Assembly: GCF_026109735.1 (NCBI RefSeq)
Contig: NZ_CP069620.1
Location: forward strand, 2,480,001-2,544,000
Direction of reading: 5' to 3'
DNA: 64,000 nucleotides
Origin: Salinimicrobium tongyeongense
Lineage (GTDB): Bacteria; Bacteroidota; Bacteroidia; Flavobacteriales; Flavobacteriaceae
Position 1 is the first letter of the stretch, and the number at the start of each line of letters is the position of its first letter. The notes beneath the pieces were generated by a model. That model did no database searches. It saw only the letters and a list, made by a program, of their open reading frames with translations, and had not been told where the DNA came from. The translations under genes and the position numbers were made by a program. Shown piece after piece: positions 56,825 to 64,000 of the stretch.

Positions 56825-57370
56825 TTAAGTCTGTTTCAAAAAATCTTCAATTTTTTTGGTCGCATGGTGATAAGAAGCCTTCAAAGCGCCTTCGGAAGTA
56901 CCTAAGATGTCAGAAATTTCTTTATACTTCAACTCCTGGAAGTACTTCATGTTAAAAACCTGTTGTTGTTTCTCCGGAAGTGTGGCAATGGCTTTCTGAA
57001 GTTTCAGCTGAATTTCATCACCTTCAAAAAATACGTCATTTTGCAGGTTGTCAATAATTTGTTGCTGAAGTTCTTCCGAACTTATTTGTTGCTTTTTGGC
57101 CCTGTTGTTCAAATACGTGATGGCCTCATTGGTCGCAATACGGTACATCCAGGAGAACAACTGGCTTTCCCCTTTAAATTTATCAATATTCCTGAAGATC
57201 TTAATAAAGGTGTTTTGCAGCACATCATCGGCATCTTCGTGGTTCTTCACAATATTGCGGCACTGCCAGTACAAACGCTCCTGGTAAAGTTCCAGTAATT
57301 CCCGAAAAGCCGCATTCCGGGATTCCGGATCCTGGAGGCGGGAGACTAATTTTTCTTCGGAAGCATTCAA
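56825..57370 (-). CDS. ECF-type RNA polymerase sigma factor
   Basis: A 181-residue sigma-70-like protein with only regions 2 and 4. Region 2 contains QNTFIKIFRNIDKFKGESQLFSWMYRIATNEAITYLNNRAKK, including the -10 recognition helix. Region 4 contains LPEKQQQVFNMKYFQELKYKEISDILGTSEGALKASYHHATKKIEDF. It directs transcription of an unknown regulon, controlled by the downstream anti-sigma-like protein. It resembles the stand-alone Bacteroidota ECF groups rather than FecI-type sigma factors tied to SusC. The 353 nt upstream contain tandem repeats and a candidate small RNA. Confidence 0.92.
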   Translation of the reverse strand: MNASEEKLVSRLQDPESRNAAFRELLELYQERLYWQCRNIVKNHEDADDVLQNTFIKIFRNIDKFKGESQLFSWMYRIATNEAITYLNNRAKKQQISSEELQQQIIDNLQNDVFFEGDEIQLKLQKAIATLPEKQQQVFNMKYFQELKYKEISDILGTSEGALKASYHHATKKIEDFLKQT

Positions 57371-57459
57371 AATGGGAGCGTAATTTTAAGCCGATAAAGA
57401 TAGCAGGAAATCCTTAAAAAACACGAATTGCTGAAGGGATAAGGATTACCTCAAACATC

Positions 57460-57499
57460 GATGAAATACACAAAATATAGGATAAAATACACAAAATAT
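57460..57499. repeat. 19-nt tandem direct repeat (operator-like)
   Basis: GATRAAATACACAAAATAT occurs at 57460-57478 and 57481-57499, with one difference (G/A at position 4). The start-to-start distance is 21 bp, about two helical turns, so both copies face the same side of the DNA. It lies 90 nt before the sigma gene start and 30 nt before the candidate small-RNA promoter. Confidence 0.8.
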
Positions 57500-57533
57500 T
57501 TTTTTATATCAATTTTTGTAGTATCTTCACAAA

Positions 57534-57642
57534 GTGAAAAAGTAAATCTTTTTTGCCCCCGATTTTAAGAACCGTTTCACCACAACTCCCCCAAGTGGTG
57601 CGGAATTTGAAAAATGGATGACCTACTCATCCATTTTTTTTT
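57534..57642 (+). ncRNA. Candidate small RNA with C-rich motifs
   Basis: A -7-like box TATCTTCA (57522-57529) is followed by about 108 nt without a plausible reading frame and ended by a strong intrinsic terminator. The predicted RNA has an unpaired GCCCCCG (57555-57561). A hairpin follows, CACCAC-AACTCCCCCAA-GTGGTG (57578-57600), extended by CCG/CGG past a TTT bulge; the terminator stem completes it. Two CCCCC stretches, one single-stranded and one in a loop, look like target-binding seeds. It lies antisense to the flanking genes but overlaps neither. No known family was recognised; 5' end is estimated. Confidence 0.5.
57610..57642 (+). terminator. Intrinsic terminator of the candidate small RNA
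   Basis: Perfect 12-nt arms AAAAATGGATGA/TCATCCATTTTT with loop CCTAC, and nine T residues in a row on the plus strand. No plus-strand gene precedes it for more than 1.5 kb, which is why a short plus-strand RNA is proposed. Confidence 0.85.
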
Positions 57643-57660
57643 GTTTAAAATAGATCCTAC

Positions 57661-57709
57661 AAAAAGAGAGGGGTTCCAAAAATGGCATTTTTGGAACCCC
57701 TCTCTTTTT
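57661..57709 (-). terminator. Terminator of the ABC transporter operon, built on the iterated palindrome
   Basis: A perfect 49-nt odd palindrome (24-nt arms around G57685). The core is AAAAATGGCATTTTT and the stem adds GAGAGGGGTTCC/GGAACCCCTCTC, with A5/T5 ends. It lies 15 nt beyond the stop of the ABC gene. Confidence 0.87.
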
Positions 57710-57723
57710 CTGTTTACGAGCTG

Positions 57724-59547
57724 CTACTCGAATGACTGCATCTCTACTAATTTCTGATAAACAGCCTTTTTTGCCAGTAGCTCCTCGTGTTTTCCCTGTT
57801 CCACGATCTGGCCTTTTTGCATCACCACAATTTGATCGGCATTTTGGATGGTTGAAAGCCTGTGGGCAATCACAATGGATGTCCGGTTTTTCATCATGTT
57901 TTCCAGGGCTTTTTGTACCAGCCTTTCACTTTCGGTGTCTAAGGCCGAGGTAGCTTCATCGAGGATCATGATTGGCGGGTTTTTAAGCACAGCCCTTGCA
58001 ATGGAAAGCCGTTGTTTTTGGCCGCCACTCAATTTATTACCGCTGTCGCCTATATTGGTTTCAAGGCCCTGGGGCAGGTCTTTCACAAACTCCCAGGCAT
58101 TGGCAATCTTTAAGGCATCAATGATCTCTTCATCGGTGGCATTGTCTTTTCCGAGCCCCACGTTGTTGCGGATGGTATCATTAAAGAGGATGGAATCCTG
58201 GGTAACGAGGCCCATTAAATTCCGCAGGGATTTTTTTGTCATTTCCCGAATGTCTATCCCGTCGATCTTAATAGCTCCTTCATTTACATCATAAAAGCGG
58301 GTGACCAGGTTGGCTATGGTAGATTTTCCACTTCCCGATTGTCCAACAAGGGCAACTGTAGAACCCTTAGGCACAGAAATGCTGAAATGCTTCAGCACAT
58401 TTTCTTCTTCATATTTAAAAGAAACATCATCAATTTCTATTACCTCTTCAAAATGGCTTTTTTCAATGGCATTTTCGGCATCTTTAATATGGGTTTCGGT
58501 ATCTAAAACCTGAAAGATCCTCTCGGCAGCGGCATTACCTTTTTTAACACTGTAGCTCGCCTTGCTAATTTGTTTCGCGGGGGTAAGAATGTTATAGGCC
58601 AGCCCCATAAAAGCAATAAAAGTGGCACCGTCAAGTGTTCCCTCAACCAGTACCATATTCCCTCCAAACCAGAGTATGATAACAATTACAAAGATGCCCA
58701 AAAATTCACTGGTAGGTGAAGCGAGGTTCTGGCGGTTTAATAAACTGTCTAATATGGTTTTAAGGCGATTGGTGGAATCGTGGAATTTATGCCTGAATTT
58801 ATCTTCAGCATTAAAGCCCTTTACTATTTTCAGGCTTGATAAAGTTTCTTCTACCAAAGAGAGGAAATAGCCATTTTCTTCCTGCGCCTGATTCGATTTG
58901 CTTTTCAGTTTCTTGCCAATTGCCGAAATTATAAACCCTGAAATGGGCAGGAAAACAAATACAAACAGGGTAAGGGTGGGGCTCATGATGAGCATGGCCG
59001 TTATGGTAAAGATAATGGTAAGGGGTTCGCGCACCACTAATTCCAAAATAGATAGAAATGATGTTTGCACCTCGTTCACATCGGCTGTAATCCGGGAAAT
59101 GGTATCTCCTTTTCTTTTTTCGGAAAAATAGGATACCGGCAGCACGAGAATCTTGTCGTAAATGGCATTACGCACATCGCGCAGCACCCCATTCCGAAGA
59201 AAGGTGATGAAGAAGGCAGCGAGATAGCCAAAAAGGTTTTTTAAGAAGAACAGAACTACAACAATTCCGCAGACGAATAGGAGGGCTGTGACTTCATCTT
59301 CATTAACACGGCGGGTAACCTCGTAGTTGAAGAATTCAACCATGTAATCTTTAATATTCCCCAGGCCGGCCCAACGCGGTTCTACAGCCACTCTTTTGGT
59401 CTTGTCAAACAGGATCTGGATCACCGGGATGAGCGCCAGAAAAGACATGGTGCTAAAGAGCGCGTAGAAAACGTTGCAAATAATGTTGAGGATCGCGAAC
59501 CTTTTGTAAGGGATCGCGAACCTCATAATCTTCTTAAAATAATTCAT
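57724..59547 (-). CDS. MsbA-like ABC exporter (fused membrane and ATPase domains)
   Basis: A 607-residue half-transporter. Six transmembrane helices (about 20-320) are followed by a nucleotide-binding domain: Walker A GQSGSGKST with Lys408, signature KLSGGQKQR, Walker B ILDEATSALD and the H-loop IVIAHRLST. It works as a dimer. Similarity to MsbA/LmrA-type exporters suggests lipid, lipopolysaccharide or drug export. It is the last gene of DUF4199 - GT2 - phosphosugar mutase - ABC (10-nt gap to the mutase), so a link to envelope glycolipid export is plausible but unproven. Confidence 0.92.
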   Translation of the reverse strand: MNYFKKIMRFAIPYKRFAILNIICNVFYALFSTMSFLALIPVIQILFDKTKRVAVEPRWAGLGNIKDYMVEFFNYEVTRRVNEDEVTALLFVCGIVVVLFFLKNLFGYLAAFFITFLRNGVLRDVRNAIYDKILVLPVSYFSEKRKGDTISRITADVNEVQTSFLSILELVVREPLTIIFTITAMLIMSPTLTLFVFVFLPISGFIISAIGKKLKSKSNQAQEENGYFLSLVEETLSSLKIVKGFNAEDKFRHKFHDSTNRLKTILDSLLNRQNLASPTSEFLGIFVIVIILWFGGNMVLVEGTLDGATFIAFMGLAYNILTPAKQISKASYSVKKGNAAAERIFQVLDTETHIKDAENAIEKSHFEEVIEIDDVSFKYEEENVLKHFSISVPKGSTVALVGQSGSGKSTIANLVTRFYDVNEGAIKIDGIDIREMTKKSLRNLMGLVTQDSILFNDTIRNNVGLGKDNATDEEIIDALKIANAWEFVKDLPQGLETNIGDSGNKLSGGQKQRLSIARAVLKNPPIMILDEATSALDTESERLVQKALENMMKNRTSIVIAHRLSTIQNADQIVVMQKGQIVEQGKHEELLAKKAVYQKLVEMQSFE

Positions 59548-59557
59548 GTAGGGTGGC

Positions 59558-61288
59558 TTAAGCCAGTTTTAAATCTGATTTTACAGCAGCAATTTTTTCT
59601 GAAAGCTCTTGTTCAACTTTTTCAAATTCGCTGATATTTTCCAACGGCGCATTTACGCTGATGTAGAACTTGATCTTGGGTTCGGTTCCACTGGGGCGCG
59701 CAGCCACCTTGGTCCCGTTTTCAGTATAATAGATCAACACGTTAGACTTCGGAATGTCGAGGGTTTCAATCCGGGTATCGGTGAGGTCATAATGAAAAGC
59801 TTTTGAGCTTTCATAATCTTCAACCAGCACCACTTTTTCGCCATTGATCTCAGACAGCGGGTTGTCTCGCAGGCTCACCATCATATTCTTGATCTGCTCG
59901 GCACCGTCTATTCCTTTTTTGACCAGGGAGATCAATTCTTCCTTGTAAAAGCCGAATTCTTTGTAAAGCTCCAGCAGTTTTTCGTAAAAAGAAATCCCGT
60001 TGGCTTTCATTTGGGCAGCTATTTCACAGGCCAGGAGGGTAGAGGTAGCGGCATCTTTGTCGCGCACAAAATCTCCAACCATAAACCCAAAGCTCTCTTC
60101 GCCGCCTCCTATATAATTTAGACCGGGATTATCTTTGATCATTTTTGCGATCCACTTAAAGCCGGTAAGCCCTTCTTTATACTGCACGCCATAACTTTCG
60201 GTCACTACCCTCATCATGGGGGTAGAAACAATGGTACAGCCTACAAATTCACGGCCTTTAATTTTGTCCTGTTTTTTCCACTGTTCAAGCAGGAACCAGG
60301 TCATGACCAGCATGGTCTGGTTTCCGTTCAAGAGCTCCATTTCACCTTTCAGGTTTTTCACGGCAACTCCAAGTCGGTCGCCGTCAGGATCTGTACCTAT
60401 AACTATATCGGCATTGATTTCTTTAGCTTTTTCCAACGCCATTTTAAGGGCTGCAGGTTCTTCGGGGTTTGGAGATGCTACCGTGGGGAAAGTACCATCG
60501 GGTTCTGCCTGTTCTTTAACAATATTTACATTTTTATAACCGGCGGCTTCCAGCACTTTTGGATTGAGCTTTATAGCCGTACCATGAAGTGAAGTGAAGA
60601 CGATATTCAGGTTGTCTTTGGCTTCCTGAGGGGTGTCAAAACTGCCATTTTTGACAGATGCTTCCACAAATGCCTTATCAACTTCAGTATCTATAAGTTC
60701 AATGAGGTCTTTATTGGCTTCAAATTTCACTTCGGAATATTGAAGGCTGGCGATTTCTTCCACGATCTCTTTGTCTTGTGGAGGCACAAGTTGCCCGCCG
60801 TCCTGCCAGTACACTTTGTAGCCGTTATATTCTGGCGGATTGTGTGATGCGGTAAGCACGATTCCGCAGTGGCAATTGAGGTGTTTCACAGAAAAAGAAA
60901 GTTCGGGCGTAGGGCGTAATTCAGAAAAGAGAAAAACTTTGATGCCGTTTGCCGAAAATACATTGGCCACCACCTGTGCCAGTTCCCGACTGTTTTGGCG
61001 GCAATCGTAAGCGATAACCACTTTTATGTCTTCTTCGGGAAATTGTCTTTTAAGGTAATTTGAAAGTCCCTGGGTGTTTTTACCAAGGGTATATTTGTTG
61101 ATCCTGTTGGTGCCAACTCCCATGATACCGCGCATTCCGCCTGTACCAAACTCAAGGTCTTTGTAGAAGCTTTCCTTCAGTTCATCGGGATCTTTTTCAA
61201 GGAGTTCTTTTATGCGTGCCTGGGTCTCTTTATCAAATTCAGGATTTAACCATGATTCTGCTCGTGTTTTTATATCGTAATAGCTCAT
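59558..61288 (-). CDS. Phosphoglucomutase/phosphomannomutase
   Basis: A 576-residue alpha-D-phosphohexomutase. The phosphoserine loop is LTASHNPPEYNGYKVYWQDGG with Ser148, the metal loop is GTDPDGDRLGVAV, the sugar-binding loop is GGEESFGFM, and the phosphate-binding RPSGTEPKIKFYISV lies at the C-terminus. Length and the N-terminal YDIKTRAESWLNPEFDKETQ fit the PgcA-like group (about 570 aa) that interconverts glucose-1-phosphate and glucose-6-phosphate, feeding UDP-glucose for envelope polymers. A minus-strand -7 box TATTTTTG (61318-61311) may give it an extra promoter inside the operon. Confidence 0.93.
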   Translation of the reverse strand: MSYYDIKTRAESWLNPEFDKETQARIKELLEKDPDELKESFYKDLEFGTGGMRGIMGVGTNRINKYTLGKNTQGLSNYLKRQFPEEDIKVVIAYDCRQNSRELAQVVANVFSANGIKVFLFSELRPTPELSFSVKHLNCHCGIVLTASHNPPEYNGYKVYWQDGGQLVPPQDKEIVEEIASLQYSEVKFEANKDLIELIDTEVDKAFVEASVKNGSFDTPQEAKDNLNIVFTSLHGTAIKLNPKVLEAAGYKNVNIVKEQAEPDGTFPTVASPNPEEPAALKMALEKAKEINADIVIGTDPDGDRLGVAVKNLKGEMELLNGNQTMLVMTWFLLEQWKKQDKIKGREFVGCTIVSTPMMRVVTESYGVQYKEGLTGFKWIAKMIKDNPGLNYIGGGEESFGFMVGDFVRDKDAATSTLLACEIAAQMKANGISFYEKLLELYKEFGFYKEELISLVKKGIDGAEQIKNMMVSLRDNPLSEINGEKVVLVEDYESSKAFHYDLTDTRIETLDIPKSNVLIYYTENGTKVAARPSGTEPKIKFYISVNAPLENISEFEKVEQELSEKIAAVKSDLKLA

Positions 61289-61340
61289 GCCAGAAGTTTT
61301 TTTTCAGAAACAAAAATAAGGATTTATGTGGTAAAGCCCG

Positions 61341-62300
61341 TTAAATCTCTCCTGTAGTTTCGCTAATGCGATAGCGTTCTTTGTCCCTGCTGCTTCTCAA
61401 GATCAATTCGCCTAAAAAGCCTGCAAGAAAGAGGAGTGTTCCCAGGATCATCGTGGTAAGGGAGATGTAAAACCACGGGTTATCGGTCACCAGAATGCTG
61501 GGCAGCCCCTGGTAGAGTTTGTAGAGTTTGGAAGCACCAATTACCACAGCCGAGAGGAAGCCGAAGAAAAACATGAGCACGCCCAGGGCGCCAAAAAGGT
61601 GCATGGGCCTGCGTGCAAAACTGGACAGGAACCAGATGGTGATGAGGTCAAGAAAACCGTTGATAAAACGCTCGGCCCCAAATTTTGTTTTTCCGTATTT
61701 TCTTGCCTGGTGCTGTACTACTTTTTCGTCTATACGCGAGTAGCCGGCGTTCTTCGCAAGTACGGGAATGTAACGGTGCATCTCGCCGTAAACATCAATA
61801 TTTTTTACTACAGCTTTGCGATAGGCTTTTAGCCCGCAGTTAAAATCGTGCAGCTTTAGGCCAGAGGTTTTTCGGGCGGCGGCATTGAACAATTTTGACG
61901 GGAGGTTTTTGGTAAGCACGGCATCATAGCGCTTCTTTTTCCAACCCGAGATAAGATCAAAATTTTGTTTGGTAATAAGGTGATATAATTCAGGGATTTC
62001 TTCAGGATTGTCCTGGAGGTCGGCATCCATGGTAATGATCACGTCGCCTTCAGCCTTATCAAAGCCCACGTGGAGGGCCTGGGATTTTCCGTAGTTGCGG
62101 TTAAACCTGATTCCTTTAACGCCGGTATCTTCCGCAGCAATTTTTCTAATGACTTTCCAGGAATTATCTGTACTACCGTCATCTATAAAAATGATCTCGT
62201 AAGAAAAAGAATTGGACCGCATCACCGATGCGATCCAATTATATAGTTCATTTAAAGATTCTTCTTCGTTGAGAAGAGGGATGACAATAGATAACTGCAT
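61341..62300 (-). CDS. Family 2 glycosyltransferase, DPM1/GtrB-like, with two C-terminal helices
   Basis: A 319-residue GT-A enzyme. The N-terminal catalytic domain has IVIPLLNEEESL, IFIDDGSTDNSW, RNYGKSQALHVGF, and the metal-binding MDADLQDNPEE. Two long transmembrane helices follow (about 232-262 and 270-300). This layout matches GtrB/ArnC/DPM1 proteins that transfer a sugar from a nucleotide to undecaprenyl or dolichyl phosphate. The sugar is not known. It is preceded by a DUF4199 membrane protein gene (10 nt) and followed by the mutase gene (52 nt). Confidence 0.92.
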   Translation of the reverse strand: MQLSIVIPLLNEEESLNELYNWIASVMRSNSFSYEIIFIDDGSTDNSWKVIRKIAAEDTGVKGIRFNRNYGKSQALHVGFDKAEGDVIITMDADLQDNPEEIPELYHLITKQNFDLISGWKKKRYDAVLTKNLPSKLFNAAARKTSGLKLHDFNCGLKAYRKAVVKNIDVYGEMHRYIPVLAKNAGYSRIDEKVVQHQARKYGKTKFGAERFINGFLDLITIWFLSSFARRPMHLFGALGVLMFFFGFLSAVVIGASKLYKLYQGLPSILVTDNPWFYISLTTMILGTLLFLAGFLGELILRSSRDKERYRISETTGEI

Positions 62301-62310
62301 TTAAATGTGT

Positions 62311-62841
62311 TTATACTTCGTAAGGCCTGTTCTCCTTCATGATAAGCCCGGCGATCAATCCTATAATCAATCCTCCAAGCATATACAGTACAAGGCCACT
62401 GGCAAAGATAATCCATGGAGATTGAAAAGTAGCACTCATTTCCAATGCATCGTCAATTTGTGCATCGGTCATATTAGGGAATTGTTCTACCATTTGTTCC
62501 CTCTGCATTTCAGACATCTGCAGCATATAGTCGGGTTCAATTACCGTAGAGAGTAGAATAGACCAAACGCCGCCAATAATTGCCGCAATAAGTCCTATTC
62601 CCACCGCGACCTTTATAGCTTCACCCAGACTAAGAAAACCAGCATTTTCCGTTTTAAATGCTTTGATTCCATATACCATAAATGCTATTAGAAGTGCCAG
62701 GGTAACGATGGAGAAAGACCAGTGTGGGGCAATATGGTTGTTGGTGACGTACATAATAACGCCTAAAACAACCAGTGCAACCCCTAAAAGAAGACCGTAA
62801 TTAAGAACAAATTTGCGTGCTGTTGCTTGTTGTGTTTCCAT
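62311..62841 (-). CDS. DUF4199 family membrane protein
   Basis: A 176-residue protein with four predicted transmembrane helices (about 12-32, 38-60, 72-98 and 140-165) and a Met/Glu/Gln-rich loop between helices 3 and 4 (LQMSEMQREQMVEQFPNMTDAQ). It matches the Bacteroidota DUF4199 family, whose function is unknown and which is often encoded just before a GtrB-like glycosyltransferase, as here. It is the first gene of the minus-strand operon; an exact -7 box lies 37 nt upstream. Confidence 0.88.
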   Translation of the reverse strand: METQQATARKFVLNYGLLLGVALVVLGVIMYVTNNHIAPHWSFSIVTLALLIAFMVYGIKAFKTENAGFLSLGEAIKVAVGIGLIAAIIGGVWSILLSTVIEPDYMLQMSEMQREQMVEQFPNMTDAQIDDALEMSATFQSPWIIFASGLVLYMLGGLIIGLIAGLIMKENRPYEV

Positions 62842-62877
62842 TGTAATTATATTTGTTGGTTAATTACGATTAGTAAG

Positions 62878-62974
62878 CAAATATAACAAAACGTTACACT
62901 CGTGCTGCTGCTTTCTTTATAGCTGAAAATTAGAGAAGAAATACTTGCTGATTTAGAAAAATTAATTAAATTTG
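62878..62974. promoter_or_regulatory. Divergent promoters of DUF4199 operon and rpmE2
   Basis: The minus strand has TATATTTG (62885-62878), an exact -7 box. The plus strand has CTTG (62944-62947), 19 nt, then TAAATTTG (62967-62974), a good -33/-7 pair for rpmE2 with a leader of about 30 nt. Confidence 0.6.
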
Positions 62975-63012
62975 CAGCTCGAAAAAATTACAAGATTTTA
63001 AAGAATAAAGAG

Positions 63013-63264
63013 ATGAAGCAGGGAATCCATCCGGAAAATTATAGATTGGTAGCTTTTAAAGACATGTCAAATGACGAGGTTTTTATCACCAAATCTACCG
63101 CGAACACAAAAGAAACTATTGAAGTTGATGGTGAGAATTATCCTTTGGTGAAGTTGGAGATCTCCAGAACTTCTCACCCATTCTACACCGGGAAAGCCAA
63201 ATTGCTGGATACTGCCGGTCGTATTGACAAGTTCAAGAACAAATACGCGAAATTCAAAAAGTAA
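63013..63264 (+). CDS. rpmE2: 50S ribosomal protein L31 type B
   Basis: An 83-residue L31 paralogue of type B (RpmE2/YkgM): it starts [20 protein letters not shown] and ends [29 protein letters not shown]. The four zinc-binding cysteines of the classical form are absent (C-minus type), so it can function without zinc. In most Bacteroidota this is the only L31 gene. Good promoter upstream and a terminator 23 nt downstream make it a single-gene unit. Confidence 0.96.
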   Translation: MKQGIHPENYRLVAFKDMSNDEVFITKSTANTKETIEVDGENYPLVKLEISRTSHPFYTGKAKLLDTAGRIDKFKNKYAKFKK

Positions 63265-63286
63265 TTTTAGCGTCATTATAATTTAC

Positions 63287-63315
63287 AAGCCTCCTTACAG
63301 GGAGGCTTTTTTTTT
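63287..63315 (+). terminator. Intrinsic terminator after rpmE2
   Basis: The stem AAGCCTCC/GGAGGCTT with a 6-nt loop is followed by nine T residues. Confidence 0.9.
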
Positions 63316-63385
63316 GTTATACTTTTTTAAAATTTCATGTGTTTTTTTAAAAAACTGTACTTTTAGGCCCATAAAAGAAAAACAG

Positions 63386-64000
63386 ATGAATTATATTCTC
63401 TTTGACGGCTCTGCCCGTGCCCATTTGCTGCCATTCACTTTTACGCGCCCTGTGGCCGAAATTAGAATTGGGATCTTAACCATTCGGGAAAAATGGGAGA
63501 GATATTTAAACACCACTACTTCTACAATTACCGAAGATTACCTTTCTGAAAAATGGCCAATGGTAGAGATGGAAGAGAACATTATGATCAATGCTTCTTT
63601 TTTGCCCACACCCGAACTTGTGGAGCAGGTAAAGAACCTGCAACCCGGCGAAGGGATTTTTCACGAAGAAGATATCGTTGCATTTCATGCCTACGAAGAA
63701 CAGGAGGTAGATTTTGACGACTGCAAACATATCGAGCTTGAAGGAAAACCGGTGGTTGTGGAGCATACATGGGATATCTTCAGGCTGAATGGAGAAGCTA
63801 TTACTGCCGATTTTGAACTGCTGGTACAGGATCGTAGCAGTCAGAAGTTATCTCCTACCAACCAGGTAATAGCCCCCGAAAATGTCTTTTTAGAGGAGGG
63901 GGCAAAGGTAGAATGTGCTATTTTAAATGCTTCCGAAGGTCCTATCTATATTGGAGCTGATGCCCAGATTATGGAAGGCAGCATTGTGCGGGGCCCATTC
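63386..64000 (+). CDS. GlmU-like putative sugar nucleotidyltransferase, partial (3' end outside window)
   Basis: 205 codons are open to the window edge. The protein starts MNYILFDGSARAHLLPFTFTRPVAEIRIGILTIREKWE, typical of the Bacteroidota GlmU-like family. Its N-terminal nucleotidyltransferase-like domain keeps the family RPVAEIRIG block, and by residue about 165 it runs into a left-handed beta-helix (VIAPENVFLEEGAKVECAILNASEGPIYIG). The family is annotated as putative UDP-GlcNAc diphosphorylase / acyltransferase, and the activity is not firmly shown. The ATG at 63386 is supported by a -7-like box TACTTTTA (63358-63365). Confidence 0.88.
   Translation, partial: MNYILFDGSARAHLLPFTFTRPVAEIRIGILTIREKWERYLNTTTSTITEDYLSEKWPMVEMEENIMINASFLPTPELVEQVKNLQPGEGIFHEEDIVAFHAYEEQEVDFDDCKHIELEGKPVVVEHTWDIFRLNGEAITADFELLVQDRSSQKLSPTNQVIAPENVFLEEGAKVECAILNASEGPIYIGADAQIMEGSIVRGPF

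Noticed and set aside
57460-57499. Start of a CRISPR or tandem-repeat array
   Set aside because: Only two copies with a 2-nt separation and no cas genes; it fits an operator pair instead.
57614-57723. Possible small open frame starting ATGGATGACC
   Set aside because: The start lies in the stem of the small-RNA terminator and the frame runs through the next terminator; it is structural DNA, not a gene.

Overview
The window comes from a member of the Bacteroidota, most likely a marine or soil Flavobacteriaceae of the Gramella/Zunongwangia/Salinimicrobium kind (inference). The supporting signs are a SusC/SusD pair, many lipoprotein-type signal peptides on glycoside hydrolases, repeated intergenic TAnnTTTG promoter elements, near absence of Shine-Dalgarno sites, and a C-minus type L31 protein. 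Base composition looks even (about 40% GC by eye). No rRNA, tRNA, CRISPR array, transposase or prophage gene was found.

Layout. (1) 1-21858, plus strand: a plant cell-wall glycan locus. It encodes GH97 (cut by the window edge), a PA14-containing GH31, a GH43, a rare single-chain GH43-GH31 fusion, a GH51 alpha-L-arabinofuranosidase and a GH127 beta-L-arabinofuranosidase. These are followed by a complete L-arabinose pathway (araB-araD-araA), a lipoprotein aldose 1-epimerase, a sodium/sugar symporter and an esterase. (2) 21979-36720: a divergent locus. One arm (minus) is FG-GAP/UnbV lipoprotein - GH9 - PAP2/vanadium-haloperoxidase-like protein. The other arm (plus) is a second FG-GAP/UnbV lipoprotein - SusC - SusD. 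(3) 36865-46738: a YyaL-type thioredoxin-fold lipoprotein, then a minus-strand run of SMP-30 lactonase, frameshifted sialate O-acetylesterase, aldo/keto reductase, CE2-type esterase, long-chain acyl-CoA synthetase and class III aminotransferase. (4) 46948-64000: mostly housekeeping genes (purL, an rRNA methyltransferase, phosphoglucomutase, an MsbA-like ABC transporter, a GT2, rpmE2, a GlmU-like protein). Among them sit a secreted endonuclease I and an ECF sigma / anti-sigma / CpxP-like trio.

How the genes work together. Outer-membrane SusC/SusD would import oligosaccharides produced by surface enzymes. Exo-enzymes would strip alpha-xylose, alpha- and beta-arabinofuranose and acetyl groups. 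Free L-arabinose would be anomerised, imported by the symporter and turned into xylulose-5-phosphate by AraA, AraB and AraD. GH9, two GH31s, GH43s, GH51 and GH127 together suggest an arabinosylated (acetylated) xyloglucan or a related arabinose-decorated hemicellulose. That substrate assignment is inference.

Unexplained structure. A perfect odd palindrome AAAAATG-S-CATTTTT occurs six times in 64 kb, in genes and between genes. It sits at the apex of intrinsic terminators and has differing but self-complementary flanks. The 353-nt gap at 57371-57723 holds a likely small RNA with two C-rich stretches, behind a 19-nt direct repeat spaced 21 bp. purL carries an in-frame G/C-rich palindromic repeat.
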